The notes: generated from the sequence alone by a model not told the origin. Counted from the first letter of the stretch, positions 25,760 through 34,789 are shown. The stretch: DNA of 64,000 nt from Pseudomonas viridiflava (GCF_900582625.1 NZ_UTIQ01000001.1:248001-312000); one strand, 5' to 3'. Made by a program: numbers and translations.

Positions 25760-27571
25760 TCAGCGCTTGGCGACGTCCGGTTCGGCTACGCCGGCCGAAT
25801 CGCGCCCCTCTTTAAAACCGGCCGCCTGAATGCTCCACAACGCGGCAAACGTACCGCCGAGCAAGCGCAGGTGTTCCGGCGGACCGTCTTCAACGATGCG
25901 CCCTTTTTCCAGCACCACCACGCGGTCGAAGTTAGCCAGCGTTGACAGCCGATGCGCCACCGCCAGCACGGTGCGGCCTTGCATCAGGTTGGCCAGCGCG
26001 GCTTGAATTTCCGCTTCGGAATGGGTGTCCAGCGCCGAGGTGGCTTCATCCAGAATCAGGATCGGCGCGTTTTTAACAAAGGCGCGCGCGATGCCCAGAC
26101 GCTGGCGCTGACCGCCAGAGAGCATCACGCCGCGCTCGCCCACGGGGGTGTCGTAGCCCTGCGGCAACTCGCGGATAAACGCATCGCAAAAGGCGTGACG
26201 CGCGGCGTCGATGACTTCTTCATCGGTGGCTTCGGGCCGTCCGTAGCGGATGTTGTCGCGGATGCTGCGGTTGAACAGCGCGGTTTCTTGCGGCACCACG
26301 GCCATGCGCGCGCGCAGGCTGTCCTGGCTGACTTCGCTGATGTCTTGGCCGTCGATCATCACGCTTCCGCCCTGCACGTCGTCAAGGCGTTGAATCAGGC
26401 TGATAAGCGTCGACTTGCCCGCGCCCGAGGGGCCGACAATGCCGACTTTCTGGCCCACCGGAATATGCAGGTCGAAGCCGTCGAAAACCTTACGCCCGTC
26501 GGGGTAGCTGAAGTTCACCTGACGGAATTCGATATCGCCACGCGACAACGCCAGTTGCGGTTCGGGATCGTCGAGTTCGTGCGGCTGCACGATGATGCGC
26601 AAGGTGTCATCGATGGCGCCGAGCTGCTGCGTGGTGTCCACCAAGGCCAAGGCCAGGTCGCGCGAGCCATGCAAGATGCGGAACGTCAGGGCGCTGACCA
26701 TCACCACATCGCCGGCCGTCACAGTGTCGGACAGCCACAGTTTGATCGCCCAGATCAACATGCCGCCGGCCATCAACGACAGGCAGATATCGTGGATCAC
26801 CCGGGCCTTTTCCAGGTACATCCAACTGCGGCGCTGGGCCCGGGCTTCCAGGCCGATTTCTTCGGCCAGGCGCTGTGCTTCGCGGTCGCGGGCGGAGAAG
26901 GCTTTGATGGTCCAGACGTTGGACACGACGTCGACCAGCTCACCGCCGACCCGCGCCGCCTGGGCCGCAAAGCGTTGATGTTTGCTGCGGCCACGAATGC
27001 CGAACGAAACAATCAGTACACCGACCACGGCGACGAAGCCGATCAGCGCCCAGGCCATTTGCCAATGCACGGTGAACAGCACCAGCACGGCGCCCGCGAA
27101 GTCGACACACGGCGGCATGATCTTCCAGGCCAGCCCACCGTAGATGGCCCCCGCTGCCTGGCCGGTGGCCGATATGCGATTGCCCAGCGCGCCCGCGTAG
27201 TGCTGGGCGAAATAGCGCATGGGGTGGCCGGTGAGGTGGCGGAACAGGTCGACGCGCAGGTCCACGCAACTGGCCACCACCGTTCGACAACCCAGCCAGC
27301 CGCCGAGGCGCCAGAACACGTTTTCGATAACGATCAGGCCAATAAACACGCTCAGTGGAAACCACACATCAGCGTGCTGGCGGTCGCTGGTGGCCATGGC
27401 ATCCACCAGCAGTTTCATGCCGTATTGCACCGCCACCGCGCAGCTACCGGCGCCCACGATCAATAAAAACATGCCGCCGAAATGCCAAGGGCGGCGACGC
27501 ACGTAGTGGGCGAGAAAGGCGACCGGGCGCCCCGGTAACGGCATCTCGTCGGCGTCAGGTCGGCGGCTCAT
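25760..27571 (-). CDS. ABC exporter, fused permease and ATPase
   Basis: 603 residues. Six membrane helices cover about residues 25-320 (for example FGGMFLLIVGAGSCAVAV, MAWALIGFVAVVGVLIVSF). The ATPase domain (about 355-580) has Walker A GPSGAGKST, signature LSGGQRQR and Walker B ILILDEATSALD. MsbA/ABCB-like type IV exporter half-transporter, acting as a homodimer in the inner membrane. Its start overlaps the stop of the glycosyl hydrolase gene (ATGA) and it is the last gene of the glycosyltransferase-glf-hydrolase-ABC operon. The inferred cargo is a lipid-linked or free glycan made by that operon. Confidence 0.9.
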   Translation of the reverse strand: MSRRPDADEMPLPGRPVAFLAHYVRRRPWHFGGMFLLIVGAGSCAVAVQYGMKLLVDAMATSDRQHADVWFPLSVFIGLIVIENVFWRLGGWLGCRTVVASCVDLRVDLFRHLTGHPMRYFAQHYAGALGNRISATGQAAGAIYGGLAWKIMPPCVDFAGAVLVLFTVHWQMAWALIGFVAVVGVLIVSFGIRGRSKHQRFAAQAARVGGELVDVVSNVWTIKAFSARDREAQRLAEEIGLEARAQRRSWMYLEKARVIHDICLSLMAGGMLIWAIKLWLSDTVTAGDVVMVSALTFRILHGSRDLALALVDTTQQLGAIDDTLRIIVQPHELDDPEPQLALSRGDIEFRQVNFSYPDGRKVFDGFDLHIPVGQKVGIVGPSGAGKSTLISLIQRLDDVQGGSVMIDGQDISEVSQDSLRARMAVVPQETALFNRSIRDNIRYGRPEATDEEVIDAARHAFCDAFIRELPQGYDTPVGERGVMLSGGQRQRLGIARAFVKNAPILILDEATSALDTHSEAEIQAALANLMQGRTVLAVAHRLSTLANFDRVVVLEKGRIVEDGPPEHLRLLGGTFAALWSIQAAGFKEGRDSAGVAEPDVAKR

Positions 27572-28710
27572 GCGTGCTCCACTAATTGGCGCTGCAAGGC
27601 AGCGAACTGGGCCTGTTGGAAGTGCAGCTCATCGGCCAATGGTTGGCACAGCGAGCGCTCCCCCTGCGCGTTGGCAAAGCCAAACAAGCCCACTTCGCAG
27701 TGGCGGTCATCGGTCCAACCGGGGTAGTCGAGTACGGGATACAAACAGATGCCCTCCATGGGAATGCCGCGTTGCATGGCCAGGCGCACCTGCTCACACA
27801 CGTAGCGCAGCCAGTCGGCGCGCAAGTCGCCTTCGGCGCCGGTTTCGGCCACCAGTAAAGGCCGTCGATAACGCTGGTACACCTCGGCCAGCATCCCGCT
27901 GAACGGGCGGTACAACGGTTCGCCACGCCACAGGGTGCCGCCGCCGGCGAACCACTGGTTGTTGTTGTAGAAATTCACGCCGACGATGTCCAGGTACTCG
28001 GGTTTGCCGCCGAGCCCCGGCCACTGCTTACCGGCGAGCATGTCCCAGGCCTGGAACTGCGAGAGTCGATAGCGCTCGGCGTCTTCCTGCTCGGCGGCGC
28101 TGCTGCCACGGGGCACCACGTGAATAATCGGGTCGACTTGCACGAAGCGCGCACGGGGTTCCACTTCACGAATGGCTTCGATGGCGGCGATGCTGGCGCG
28201 CACCAGTTGATGCTTCAGCTCATCGCCACGGCCCTGCCCCAAGGGCGCGAAGTACGCCACTTCGCCGCCAGCCCACGACCAGAACGACATTTCGTTGAGC
28301 GGTGAATAAAACGGTATCGCGTCGCTGTGTTCGCGGATCAGCCGTGCGGCCGCTGCCGCAAACCGAGCGAAACGCTCGACAAACTGCGGGCGCCAGATGT
28401 CGATGTCATCGGGCCAACCGTAGTGGCACAGATCCCAGATCACCTGCACGCCCGCCTCGTTCGCGGCCTTCAGCTGCGGCAGAAAACTCGACCAGTCGTA
28501 CTGCCCCGGCGTGGTTTCGATCAGGTGCCAGCGCAACCCATCGCGCACGCTGCGAATGCCGTGGGGTTGCAGCGCGGCGAAATCGCTGGCGGCCCAGCGG
28601 TCATGGCCGGTGCCGTGCAGCAAGTCGAGCCGGCGCCCGTCCTGGCGCCGGTGGGTGGAGCATTCGAAACCGCCGAGGAAAAAACTGCTGAACAGCGAAG
28701 GTACATGCAT
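27568..28710 (-). CDS. GH1-like glycoside hydrolase (beta-glucosidase-type)
   Basis: 380 residues, smaller than the ~450 usual for GH1. A clan-A TIM barrel is indicated by the acid/base Glu in YSPLNEMSFW (about 140) and the nucleophile Glu in LLVAETGAEG (about 289), with WDLCHYGWPDD and VGVNFYNNN typical of the barrel strands. There is no signal peptide, so it should be cytoplasmic. GAGG-type ribosome-binding site 7 bases upstream of 28710. It overlaps the ABC exporter gene and follows glf by 9 bases. Inference: it trims or transglycosylates the operon's glycan; true substrate unknown. Confidence 0.82.
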   Translation of the reverse strand: MHVPSLFSSFFLGGFECSTHRRQDGRRLDLLHGTGHDRWAASDFAALQPHGIRSVRDGLRWHLIETTPGQYDWSSFLPQLKAANEAGVQVIWDLCHYGWPDDIDIWRPQFVERFARFAAAAARLIREHSDAIPFYSPLNEMSFWSWAGGEVAYFAPLGQGRGDELKHQLVRASIAAIEAIREVEPRARFVQVDPIIHVVPRGSSAAEQEDAERYRLSQFQAWDMLAGKQWPGLGGKPEYLDIVGVNFYNNNQWFAGGGTLWRGEPLYRPFSGMLAEVYQRYRRPLLVAETGAEGDLRADWLRYVCEQVRLAMQRGIPMEGICLYPVLDYPGWTDDRHCEVGLFGFANAQGERSLCQPLADELHFQQAQFAALQRQLVEHA

Positions 28711-28719
28711 CGTCCGTCC

Positions 28720-29952
28720 TCATCGCACCTGCTGGGCCAGCGGTTCTTTGTGCTCGGCGCGCGCGCGGGCAGCGGCCTCGCGGTGGGCTTCTTCGATACG
28801 CTGATACAGCGCCAATGCCTGCCCCACCACCTGGTCCATGTTGTAGTACTTGTACGTACCCAGCCGACCGACAAAGGTCACGCCCGGTGTCTCGGCCGCC
28901 AAGCGTTGGTAGCGCTTGTACAGCTCGGTGTTTTTCTGACACGGGATAGGGTAGTAAGGATCGCCATCGGCGGATGGGTATTCGTAGGTAATGCTGGTTT
29001 TCGCGTGCTGCTGGCCGGTCAGGTGTTTGTATTCGCTGATGCGCGTGTACAGCACATCTTCGGCCGGGTAGTTAACCGTGCCCACCGCCTGAAAGCATTC
29101 CTGATCGAGGGTTTTATGTTCGAAGGTCAGCGACCGATACGGCAGCTTGCCAAAGCGGAAGTCGAAGTATTCGTCGATGGGGCCGCAAAAAATCAGGTGG
29201 TCGTATTCCACCTCGTCACGCACTTCGCGGTAGTCGGTGTTGAGCATGACTTTGATGTTTGGGTGGTTAAGCATGCGCTCGAACATGCGGGTGTAACCGT
29301 GCAGCGGCATTTGCTGGAAGGTGTCGCCGAAGTAGCGGTCGTCGGTGTTGGTGCGCGTGGGAATGCGCGCCGTCACCGATTTATCCAGCTGCGAGGGGTC
29401 CAAGCCCCACTGCTTACGGGTGTAGCCGCGGAAAAATTTCTCGTACAGCTCGCGACCGATCTGGTTGATCACCACGTCTTCACTGGTGCGAATGTCTTCG
29501 ACACGCTCGGCGCGGCCGGCCAGGTACTCGGCCGCTTGTTCATCGGTTTCCAGGGTCAGGCCATACAAGGCATTTAGCGTGGTGCGGTTGATGGGAATGG
29601 GCACTTCCTTACCGTCCACCGCCGCCAGCACGCGGTGCTCGTAGGGGCGCCATTGGGTGAAGCGCGACAGGTAGTCGACGATGCGCTGCGAGTTGGTGTG
29701 GAAAATATGCGGCCCGTAGCGGTGCACCAGCACGCCCGCCTCGTCGTAATGGTCGTAGGCATTGCCGCCGATATGGGGACGACGATCCACCACCAGCACG
29801 CGCTTGCCTAAGCCGGCGGCCAGGCGTTCGGCGAGCACGCTGCCGGCAAAACCGGCACCCACTATCAGGTAATCGAAACCGTGGCGGCGCGGCTCGGTGG
29901 CGTCATCATTGCTGGGTAGGGCCAGAAAGCTCTCGGGAATCAACGAAGGCAT
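28720..29952 (-). CDS. glf: UDP-galactopyranose mutase
   Basis: 410 residues. The start at 29952 (MPSLIPESFLALP) has AGGAG 8 bases upstream; a longer frame adds 13 residues without a site. The N-terminal FAD-binding motif is DYLIVGAGFAGSVLAERL, followed by RRPHIGGNAYDH and YGPHIFHT, both hallmarks of Glf. Later GYTRKQWGLDPSQLD, VNYPAEDVLYTRISEYKHL and EYPSADGDPYYPIP also match. The enzyme interconverts UDP-galactopyranose and UDP-galactofuranose with reduced FAD. It overlaps the end of the glycosyltransferase gene by 13 bases and so belongs to the four-gene operon. Its presence implies a galactofuranose-containing glycan. Confidence 0.95.
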   Translation of the reverse strand: MPSLIPESFLALPSNDDATEPRRHGFDYLIVGAGFAGSVLAERLAAGLGKRVLVVDRRPHIGGNAYDHYDEAGVLVHRYGPHIFHTNSQRIVDYLSRFTQWRPYEHRVLAAVDGKEVPIPINRTTLNALYGLTLETDEQAAEYLAGRAERVEDIRTSEDVVINQIGRELYEKFFRGYTRKQWGLDPSQLDKSVTARIPTRTNTDDRYFGDTFQQMPLHGYTRMFERMLNHPNIKVMLNTDYREVRDEVEYDHLIFCGPIDEYFDFRFGKLPYRSLTFEHKTLDQECFQAVGTVNYPAEDVLYTRISEYKHLTGQQHAKTSITYEYPSADGDPYYPIPCQKNTELYKRYQRLAAETPGVTFVGRLGTYKYYNMDQVVGQALALYQRIEEAHREAAARARAEHKEPLAQQVR

Positions 29953-31127
29953 TTGATCATCTCCTGCATGGTCGCCTGGGTGTGATCCCAAGACATGTCG
30001 CCGAGCACACGGTCGGCATCGGTTAAAAACGTCTCGCGGTCGGCGCCCAGTTCCAGCGCCTTCTCACAGGCCGCGACAAATTCCTCGGCCGTGGCGGCGA
30101 TCAGCACCACGCCGCTGTCGCCATAGCCGCTAACAACATCGGCAATCGGCGTGGACACCACGGGGCAGCCGCCGGCCAGGTACTCAGGGGTTTTGGTCGG
30201 GCTGATAAAACGCGTGGATTCGTTCATGGCGAACGGCATCAGGGCGACGTTCCAGCCGGCGAGATAGCCCGGCAGCTCGTCGTAGGTTTTGCCGCCCAGG
30301 TAATGAATGTTGTCGCGCTTGGGCAGCGTTGCCGGGTCGATTTTCACCACGGGGCCGATCATCACCAACTGCCATTCGGGGCGCAGCGCGGCGATTTGGT
30401 CGAGCAGATCGATATCGAAGCGCTCGTCGATCACGCCGTAGAAACCCAGGCGTGGCGCGCCCAGGCCGGCCTGGTCTGGCGGGTTGTTCTGGAATTTGCG
30501 CGCGGCGGCGAAATGCGCCACGTCGACACTGCTGGGAAAGGCATGCACGTTCGGGTGCAAGGTGTGTTTGGCTTTCCAGATGCTGAAGCCGCCGGTGAAT
30601 ACCACGTCCGCACGTTCGAGCAATTGCTGTTCGCGCTCGACCAGTTCGGGCGGCGCACCACGAAACGCCGAGAGCTCGTCCATGCAGTCGTAGACCACCA
30701 CGTTGGCGTTGAGGTGGTCGGCAAAGCTCAGGCTCATCGGCGTGTAGTACCAGACCAGCAGGTCTTCGACGCGCAGCTTGCCGAGGTAGTCGTCGAGCAG
30801 ATAACGCAGCGCGGTGTGGGTGCGCTGCTCGTCGAGTCCGGCCGGCAGGCGTGGCACCAGCACTTGCACGCCCTCCTCGTCTGGCCGCACTTCGAGCCAC
30901 GGCGAGACTTCATCGGTGGGTACCGGCTCTTCAAAAAACAGCACGTTGTACTCGCGGGCGAACCGCGACATCAGGTGCTGCGGACGCTGGTAGACGAAGC
31001 TCCAGCGCAAGTGCGAAAGGCACAACAGCGTGGGTATGAGTGGGTCGAAAACCACGACCGGTTCGGTCGCGATATGCGGGTGATGCGATTTGCCAATTGG
31101 CTGCTGTGAGGGTCCTGCCCAGCTCAT
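29940..31127 (-). CDS. Glycosyltransferase, GT4-like fold
   Basis: 395 residues from ATG 31127, where GGAG lies 9 bases upstream; ATGs at 31136 and 31154 are alternatives, and the frame further upstream reads through noncoding sequence. The N-terminal Rossmann domain holds RWSFVYQRPQHLMSRFA, seen in a group of GT-B transferases, and VVVYDCMDELSAF. The C-terminal nucleotide-sugar domain has LPGYLAGWNVALMPF and ISPTKTPEYLAGGCPVVSTP, the usual E-containing donor loop. No signal or membrane segment. First gene of the operon with glf, so a galactofuranosyltransferase is a reasonable guess, not shown. Confidence 0.87.
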   Translation of the reverse strand: MSWAGPSQQPIGKSHHPHIATEPVVVFDPLIPTLLCLSHLRWSFVYQRPQHLMSRFAREYNVLFFEEPVPTDEVSPWLEVRPDEEGVQVLVPRLPAGLDEQRTHTALRYLLDDYLGKLRVEDLLVWYYTPMSLSFADHLNANVVVYDCMDELSAFRGAPPELVEREQQLLERADVVFTGGFSIWKAKHTLHPNVHAFPSSVDVAHFAAARKFQNNPPDQAGLGAPRLGFYGVIDERFDIDLLDQIAALRPEWQLVMIGPVVKIDPATLPKRDNIHYLGGKTYDELPGYLAGWNVALMPFAMNESTRFISPTKTPEYLAGGCPVVSTPIADVVSGYGDSGVVLIAATAEEFVAACEKALELGADRETFLTDADRVLGDMSWDHTQATMQEMIKCLR

Positions 31128-31322
31128 AATTTCCATCTCCGTGCCGCGGGCCATGCGCGTGCGCAACGCTCTGGCACCGCCGTTTCGCTTAAAAAATGGC
31201 CATTCGAAAAATGGATTGAGCGTTGTTCGAGGTAGTTCAACCGATCGAACACGCCATCCGTCGCCCGTTTGGTTTGGCGTTGGCACGCGCGAAATGCAGG
31301 CGTCGTCAGCCATGCAGCGCGC

Positions 31323-31352
31323 AAAAAAAAGGCCCACGTCAACCGTGGGCCT
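31323..31352 (-). terminator. Rho-independent terminator of the Mn-catalase gene
   Basis: On the minus strand GGCCCACGGTTGACGTGGGCC is followed by eight T residues, 9 bases past the catalase stop codon. It insulates the catalase gene from the glycan operon downstream. Confidence 0.93.
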
Positions 31353-31360
31353 CGACACAC

Positions 31361-32245
31361 TCAACTGTCTTTTTTGTAGGCCGCACCCATGCCCAGATCG
31401 GCACCGGTGAGCGGGTCGGCGGATGGGTCTGACGCGGTACGTACCGCCATCTGCTCAACCGTGGTGAGCTGCTTGGTAGGCAGATCCACCGTGGCCATGC
31501 CATCGCCGCCGTCAACGGCCGGTGCTGGCGACTCGACGAATTCCCACTCATCGCCCTGGTTCCACGAGCCGCGCTGGTCGCCTTCGCCTTGCGACAGGTT
31601 GTAGTAAACGCTGACGTACTCCGGCACGCCCGGCAGTTTCCCTTGCGGGAAGTTGGGCTGGATGCTGTGCAGGGCTTTTTCGAATGACTTCTGGTGCGCC
31701 AGTTCGCGGGTCATCAGAAAGCCCAGCGCATCTTTGATGCCAGGGTCATCGGTGACGTTGATCAGCCGTTCGTAAACGATCTTCGCCCGCGCTTCGGCAG
31801 CGATGTTAGAGCGGAAATCGGCGGTGGGCTCGCCAATGGTGTCGATGTAGGCAGCGGTCCACGGCACGCCGGCCGAGTTGGTCAGCGCCGGGCCGCCGCC
31901 GTACAGCAGCGAGGTGATGTGCGAGTCGTTGCCGCCGCCGGTTAGCGAGCGATACAACTCGGCTTCCTGTTCGATGCCTTCGGCCAGATCGCCCTTGGCC
32001 CCTTTGTTCAGCATGCCGACGATTGAGCCGATGATTTCGAGGTGGCTGAGCTCTTCGGTGGCGATGTCGAGCAGCAAGTCTTTGCGCCCTGCATCGTCCT
32101 CGGCCAAGCCTTGTGTGAAGTAACGCATTGCGGCTGCCAGCTCGCCTTGCGGCCCCCCAAATTGTTCCAGCAGCAGGTTGGCCAAACCTGGATTCGGTGC
32201 GCCGACGCGCACCGTATATTGCAGCCGCTTGTTGTGTACGAACAT
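31361..32245 (-). CDS. katN: Manganese (non-haem) catalase
   Basis: 294 residues, start at 32245 (MFVHNKRLQYTVRV) with AGAGGAAAAAACACC upstream; the longer frame is unsupported. Di-manganese ligands sit in a four-helix bundle: ATEELSHLEIIG, AAEARAKIVYERL and TRELAHQKSFEKAL carry the Glu and His residues of the family. LLLEQFGGPQGELAAAMRYF is the conserved N-terminal helix region. The C-terminal ~55 residues are Asp/Thr-rich and probably flexible. It dismutates H2O2 in the cytoplasm. Divergent from the YciE-like gene. In P. aeruginosa katN lies in a similar stress region with ligD and KGG-type genes (from general knowledge). Confidence 0.95.
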   Translation of the reverse strand: MFVHNKRLQYTVRVGAPNPGLANLLLEQFGGPQGELAAAMRYFTQGLAEDDAGRKDLLLDIATEELSHLEIIGSIVGMLNKGAKGDLAEGIEQEAELYRSLTGGGNDSHITSLLYGGGPALTNSAGVPWTAAYIDTIGEPTADFRSNIAAEARAKIVYERLINVTDDPGIKDALGFLMTRELAHQKSFEKALHSIQPNFPQGKLPGVPEYVSVYYNLSQGEGDQRGSWNQGDEWEFVESPAPAVDGGDGMATVDLPTKQLTTVEQMAVRTASDPSADPLTGADLGMGAAYKKDS

Positions 32246-32523
32246 GGTGTTTTTTCCTCTCACGGTTAACGTGTTCAGTCCATTTCCATTGCTCCTTGGC
32301 ATGGGACGTTTTCATTGCCCATGACGTAAATGAGGGGAGTGGCGCGAAGAAGGTTCAGGCAGTTTTTTTCATCTTCCGGCTCGCTTGTAAAACCTCGCAA
32401 AGCCCCGCCGCTTCGCTTGTTCAGCGTTTTTACGAGACTGCATAAAGAATTTGAACCGACGCGAAAATGCCACGCTCCCAAGTAAGGACTGACCTAAACC
32501 GGATCACTTCAGGAGAGTGGAAA

Positions 32524-33033
32524 ATGGCGACAAAACTGGAAAATCTTTTGGACTGGCTGCGCGACGCTCACGCCATGGAACAACAAGCCGAACAGATGCT
32601 GACTGCACAAGCATCGCGCCTAGAGAATTACCCGAAACTGCGCACCCGCATCGAAAAACACATCGAAGAAACCCGAGGCCAAAAACAGCTGCTCGAAGAG
32701 GCGCTGAAAAGCCTGGGCGGCGAAGCGTCGACGCTTAAAGACATCGGCGGCAAGTTGATGGCGTTCGGGCAAGCGGTGGGCGGCATGGCCATGAGCGATG
32801 AGGTGATCAAGGGCGCAATGTCCGGCTATGTATTCGAGAACCTGGAAATTGCCACGTACACCGTGCTCATCGCCGCCGCCAAAGCTGCCGGAGCGAAAGA
32901 AGTGCAACAGGCCTGCGAGAAAATTCTGCCGCAGGAAATCGCCATGGCCGATTGGCTCAGAGAGCATTTGGACGAGTTGACGCAGGCGTTCCTGGATCGC
33001 TCCGAAGCGCCAGGGCTGGAAGCCAAACGATGA
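32524..33033 (+). CDS. YciE-like ferritin-fold stress protein (DUF892)
   Basis: 169 residues, start at 32524 (MATKLENLLDWLRDAHAMEQ) with AGGAGAGTGGAAA upstream. The DUF892 ferritin-like four-helix bundle is marked by WLRDAHAMEQQAEQML, RIEKHIEETRGQKQLLEEAL and FENLEIATYTVLIAAA, carrying the Glu/His metal-ligand positions of the family. YciE/YciF proteins are induced by stationary phase and osmotic stress; the exact role is unsettled. Overlaps the next gene by four bases and diverges from katN. Confidence 0.92.
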   Translation: MATKLENLLDWLRDAHAMEQQAEQMLTAQASRLENYPKLRTRIEKHIEETRGQKQLLEEALKSLGGEASTLKDIGGKLMAFGQAVGGMAMSDEVIKGAMSGYVFENLEIATYTVLIAAAKAAGAKEVQQACEKILPQEIAMADWLREHLDELTQAFLDRSEAPGLEAKR

Positions 33034-33335
33034 AGTCCATTTTCCAGCACGGCTGTTGCGCACCGCGCGACACTCAAGCGCCGCTGGCAAAAACCCTGTC
33101 GTTCGCGGTGCTGCATTTCAGCATCGCGTTCACGGTGGCGTATCTGTTAACCGGAAGCGTGTTGACCGGCGGATTGATCGCCCTGATCGAGCCGGCCTGC
33201 AACACCGTGGCGTTCTATTTTCACGAGCGCTTGTGGCTGCGCCGTGGCGCCAAAGCGGACCGCGAACGCGGTCACGGGCATGGAAATTTGGGGGGTTTGC
33301 TGGGTGCTAATCAGGGGCGTGAGCAGCAGCGCTGA
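33030..33335 (+). CDS. DUF2061 small membrane protein
   Basis: 101 residues. ATG 33030 overlaps the stop of the YciE-like gene (ATGA), indicating coupled translation. Two membrane helices (about 22-42, SFAVLHFSIAFTVAYLL, and 45-65, GGLIALIEPACNTVAFYF) are followed by HERLWLRRG, the usual DUF2061 signature, and a Gly/His-rich tail. Function unknown; the family is often found with stress or envelope genes. Confidence 0.85.
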   Translation: MKSIFQHGCCAPRDTQAPLAKTLSFAVLHFSIAFTVAYLLTGSVLTGGLIALIEPACNTVAFYFHERLWLRRGAKADRERGHGHGNLGGLLGANQGREQQR

Positions 33336-33355
33336 AGGCGCCCTCGCCGCTCCGC

Positions 33356-33651
33356 TCACGCATTCATAAGACGCAGCAGCCGGTACGCGCCGTAAAGGGC
33401 AACCGGAACCACGGCGATAAAAAAGCTCAGCGTGAAGTTGAGCCCGATGAAGGAAAACGGGAAGAAGAATGCGGCGACGCCGAGCACTGTGAGCAGCGGG
33501 GCGATCCAGCCTTCGAGGTGAGCCACGTCGGTGGCGTCTTTCTTCCAGCTGTTGCGAGGGCGGCCGTTAATGTCGCGGTGTTTTCGTAGCAGAAACACAT
33601 CCGCCAGAAAACTCAGAATCCCTTCAGCAACTCGCCGATGAACCCGAACAT
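33356..33651 (-). pseudogene. Small two-helix membrane protein gene with an apparent N-terminal frameshift
   Basis: A good ribosome-binding site (GAGG, 9 bases) precedes ATG 33651, which reads MFGFIGELLKGF and then stops at TGA. One frame over, with no stop, the sequence continues as ILSFLADVFLLRKHRDINGR, then two membrane helices (WIAPLLTVLGVAAFFF and FTLSFFIAVVPVALYGAY). Adding one base near 33614-33620 would fuse MFGFIGELLKG to ILSFLADV and give 98 residues. The other frame's own first ATG lies at 33721 and adds sequence that does not look coding. This is either a real one-base deletion, a sequencing error, or a later alternative start. Function unknown. Confidence 0.55.
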
Positions 33652-33784
33652 TGGCATTTCCCTCATCACCGCGCCGCACGACGGGCGCGCATCTGAATTT
33701 AGCAGACGCGCTGTTTAGCAAACGGCACCGGTCGAGGTTTGGCGTAGAACCGTTGGGCTGGCTTCACTGCGAAGCCCACCCTGA

Positions 33785-34657
33785 TTACGAGCGCGACAAG
33801 GCTTTGAACAATCCCAGGCGCTGCCACCAATGTTTGGGCCGCGTGACTTTGTTGCCGGTATAGGTTTTTTGCGAGTACTTGGGGAATGGCCCGAACACCT
33901 TGGCCATGCGGTAGGTATCGAGGCTGTAACCGGCCTCCAGCGCCTGCTGGTAGTAGCGATCAAACAGCACCTGCAAGTCCGGGCGTGGGTGCGGCATCAC
34001 GGTTCCGTCGAACCAATGGGTGCCGCCTTCGCGCTGCAACCGTTCGAAAGACAGTGCATGGGAAAACTGCGTGCCCATGTCCGAGTAGTGAAGAATTTTG
34101 ATCTGTTCGATGGGCGAGTTTTCGCCGTCGATGTTGTTGTACTGCGTGTCGAACGGCTGAATCACTTGCGGGTTTTTCTTGTAGTACTTTTTCAGCTGCT
34201 GGTGGATTTCCGGCTTGCTGCGTAGCTCGTCGATAGCCGGCAAATGATCGCGCGCGGCGGCGCAATCCCACATCGATACACAGAAGCGCCACGATTGCTC
34301 GCCCCCTTTGGCCATGACGACTTTGCCGGGCTCGAATGGCGTGTTCCAGATTTCCGCCAGGTCGCAGAGCACGATGACGTCGGTGTCCATGTAAATGGCT
34401 TTGCCTTGGTAATCGCAAAAAGCCGGAATGCCCCAACGGAACCCGGAAAATGGCGTGGTCCAGGCTTCGGTGCGCCAGCCCAGCTGCGCTTGCGGGTCTG
34501 AAAACCAAAAGCTCTGCGGGTCGCGCGACAGCTGCATCCAATGGATATCCACCGGCTGTGAGCAGTGCTTACGGATGCTGTAATCCAGCACCATCATTTG
34601 CTCGAGGTCGCAGTCGTTTGGATCGCAACCCACAAATACCCGAATGGTTTCGGTCAT
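33785..34657 (-). CDS. GT8-like glycosyltransferase
   Basis: 290 residues from ATG 34657 (MTETIRVFVGCDPND), chosen because AGGAG is 7 bases upstream; the ATG two codons earlier is too close. GT-A fold: N-terminal VFVGCDPNDCDLEQMMVLDYSI, then the metal-binding DxD in GKAIYMDTDVIVL (about 90-102), and a later ILHYSDMGTQF that resembles the HFxG region of GT8 retaining transferases. No membrane segment. It is not adjacent to the glf operon but lies in the same envelope/stress region. Acceptor and donor unknown. Confidence 0.83.
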   Translation of the reverse strand: MTETIRVFVGCDPNDCDLEQMMVLDYSIRKHCSQPVDIHWMQLSRDPQSFWFSDPQAQLGWRTEAWTTPFSGFRWGIPAFCDYQGKAIYMDTDVIVLCDLAEIWNTPFEPGKVVMAKGGEQSWRFCVSMWDCAAARDHLPAIDELRSKPEIHQQLKKYYKKNPQVIQPFDTQYNNIDGENSPIEQIKILHYSDMGTQFSHALSFERLQREGGTHWFDGTVMPHPRPDLQVLFDRYYQQALEAGYSLDTYRMAKVFGPFPKYSQKTYTGNKVTRPKHWWQRLGLFKALSRS

Positions 34658-34789
34658 TCCCATGCTCCTTGCTTACCGGCTGTGCGTGCCGGAATGTTGC
34701 GTGAAAAACTTGATGCGGCCTTCTCAATATAGAGGCTGCTCTGTGACGGTCGTGAGCCGGTTCCGCCCGACGGTAGCGTCGCCGTTCGC

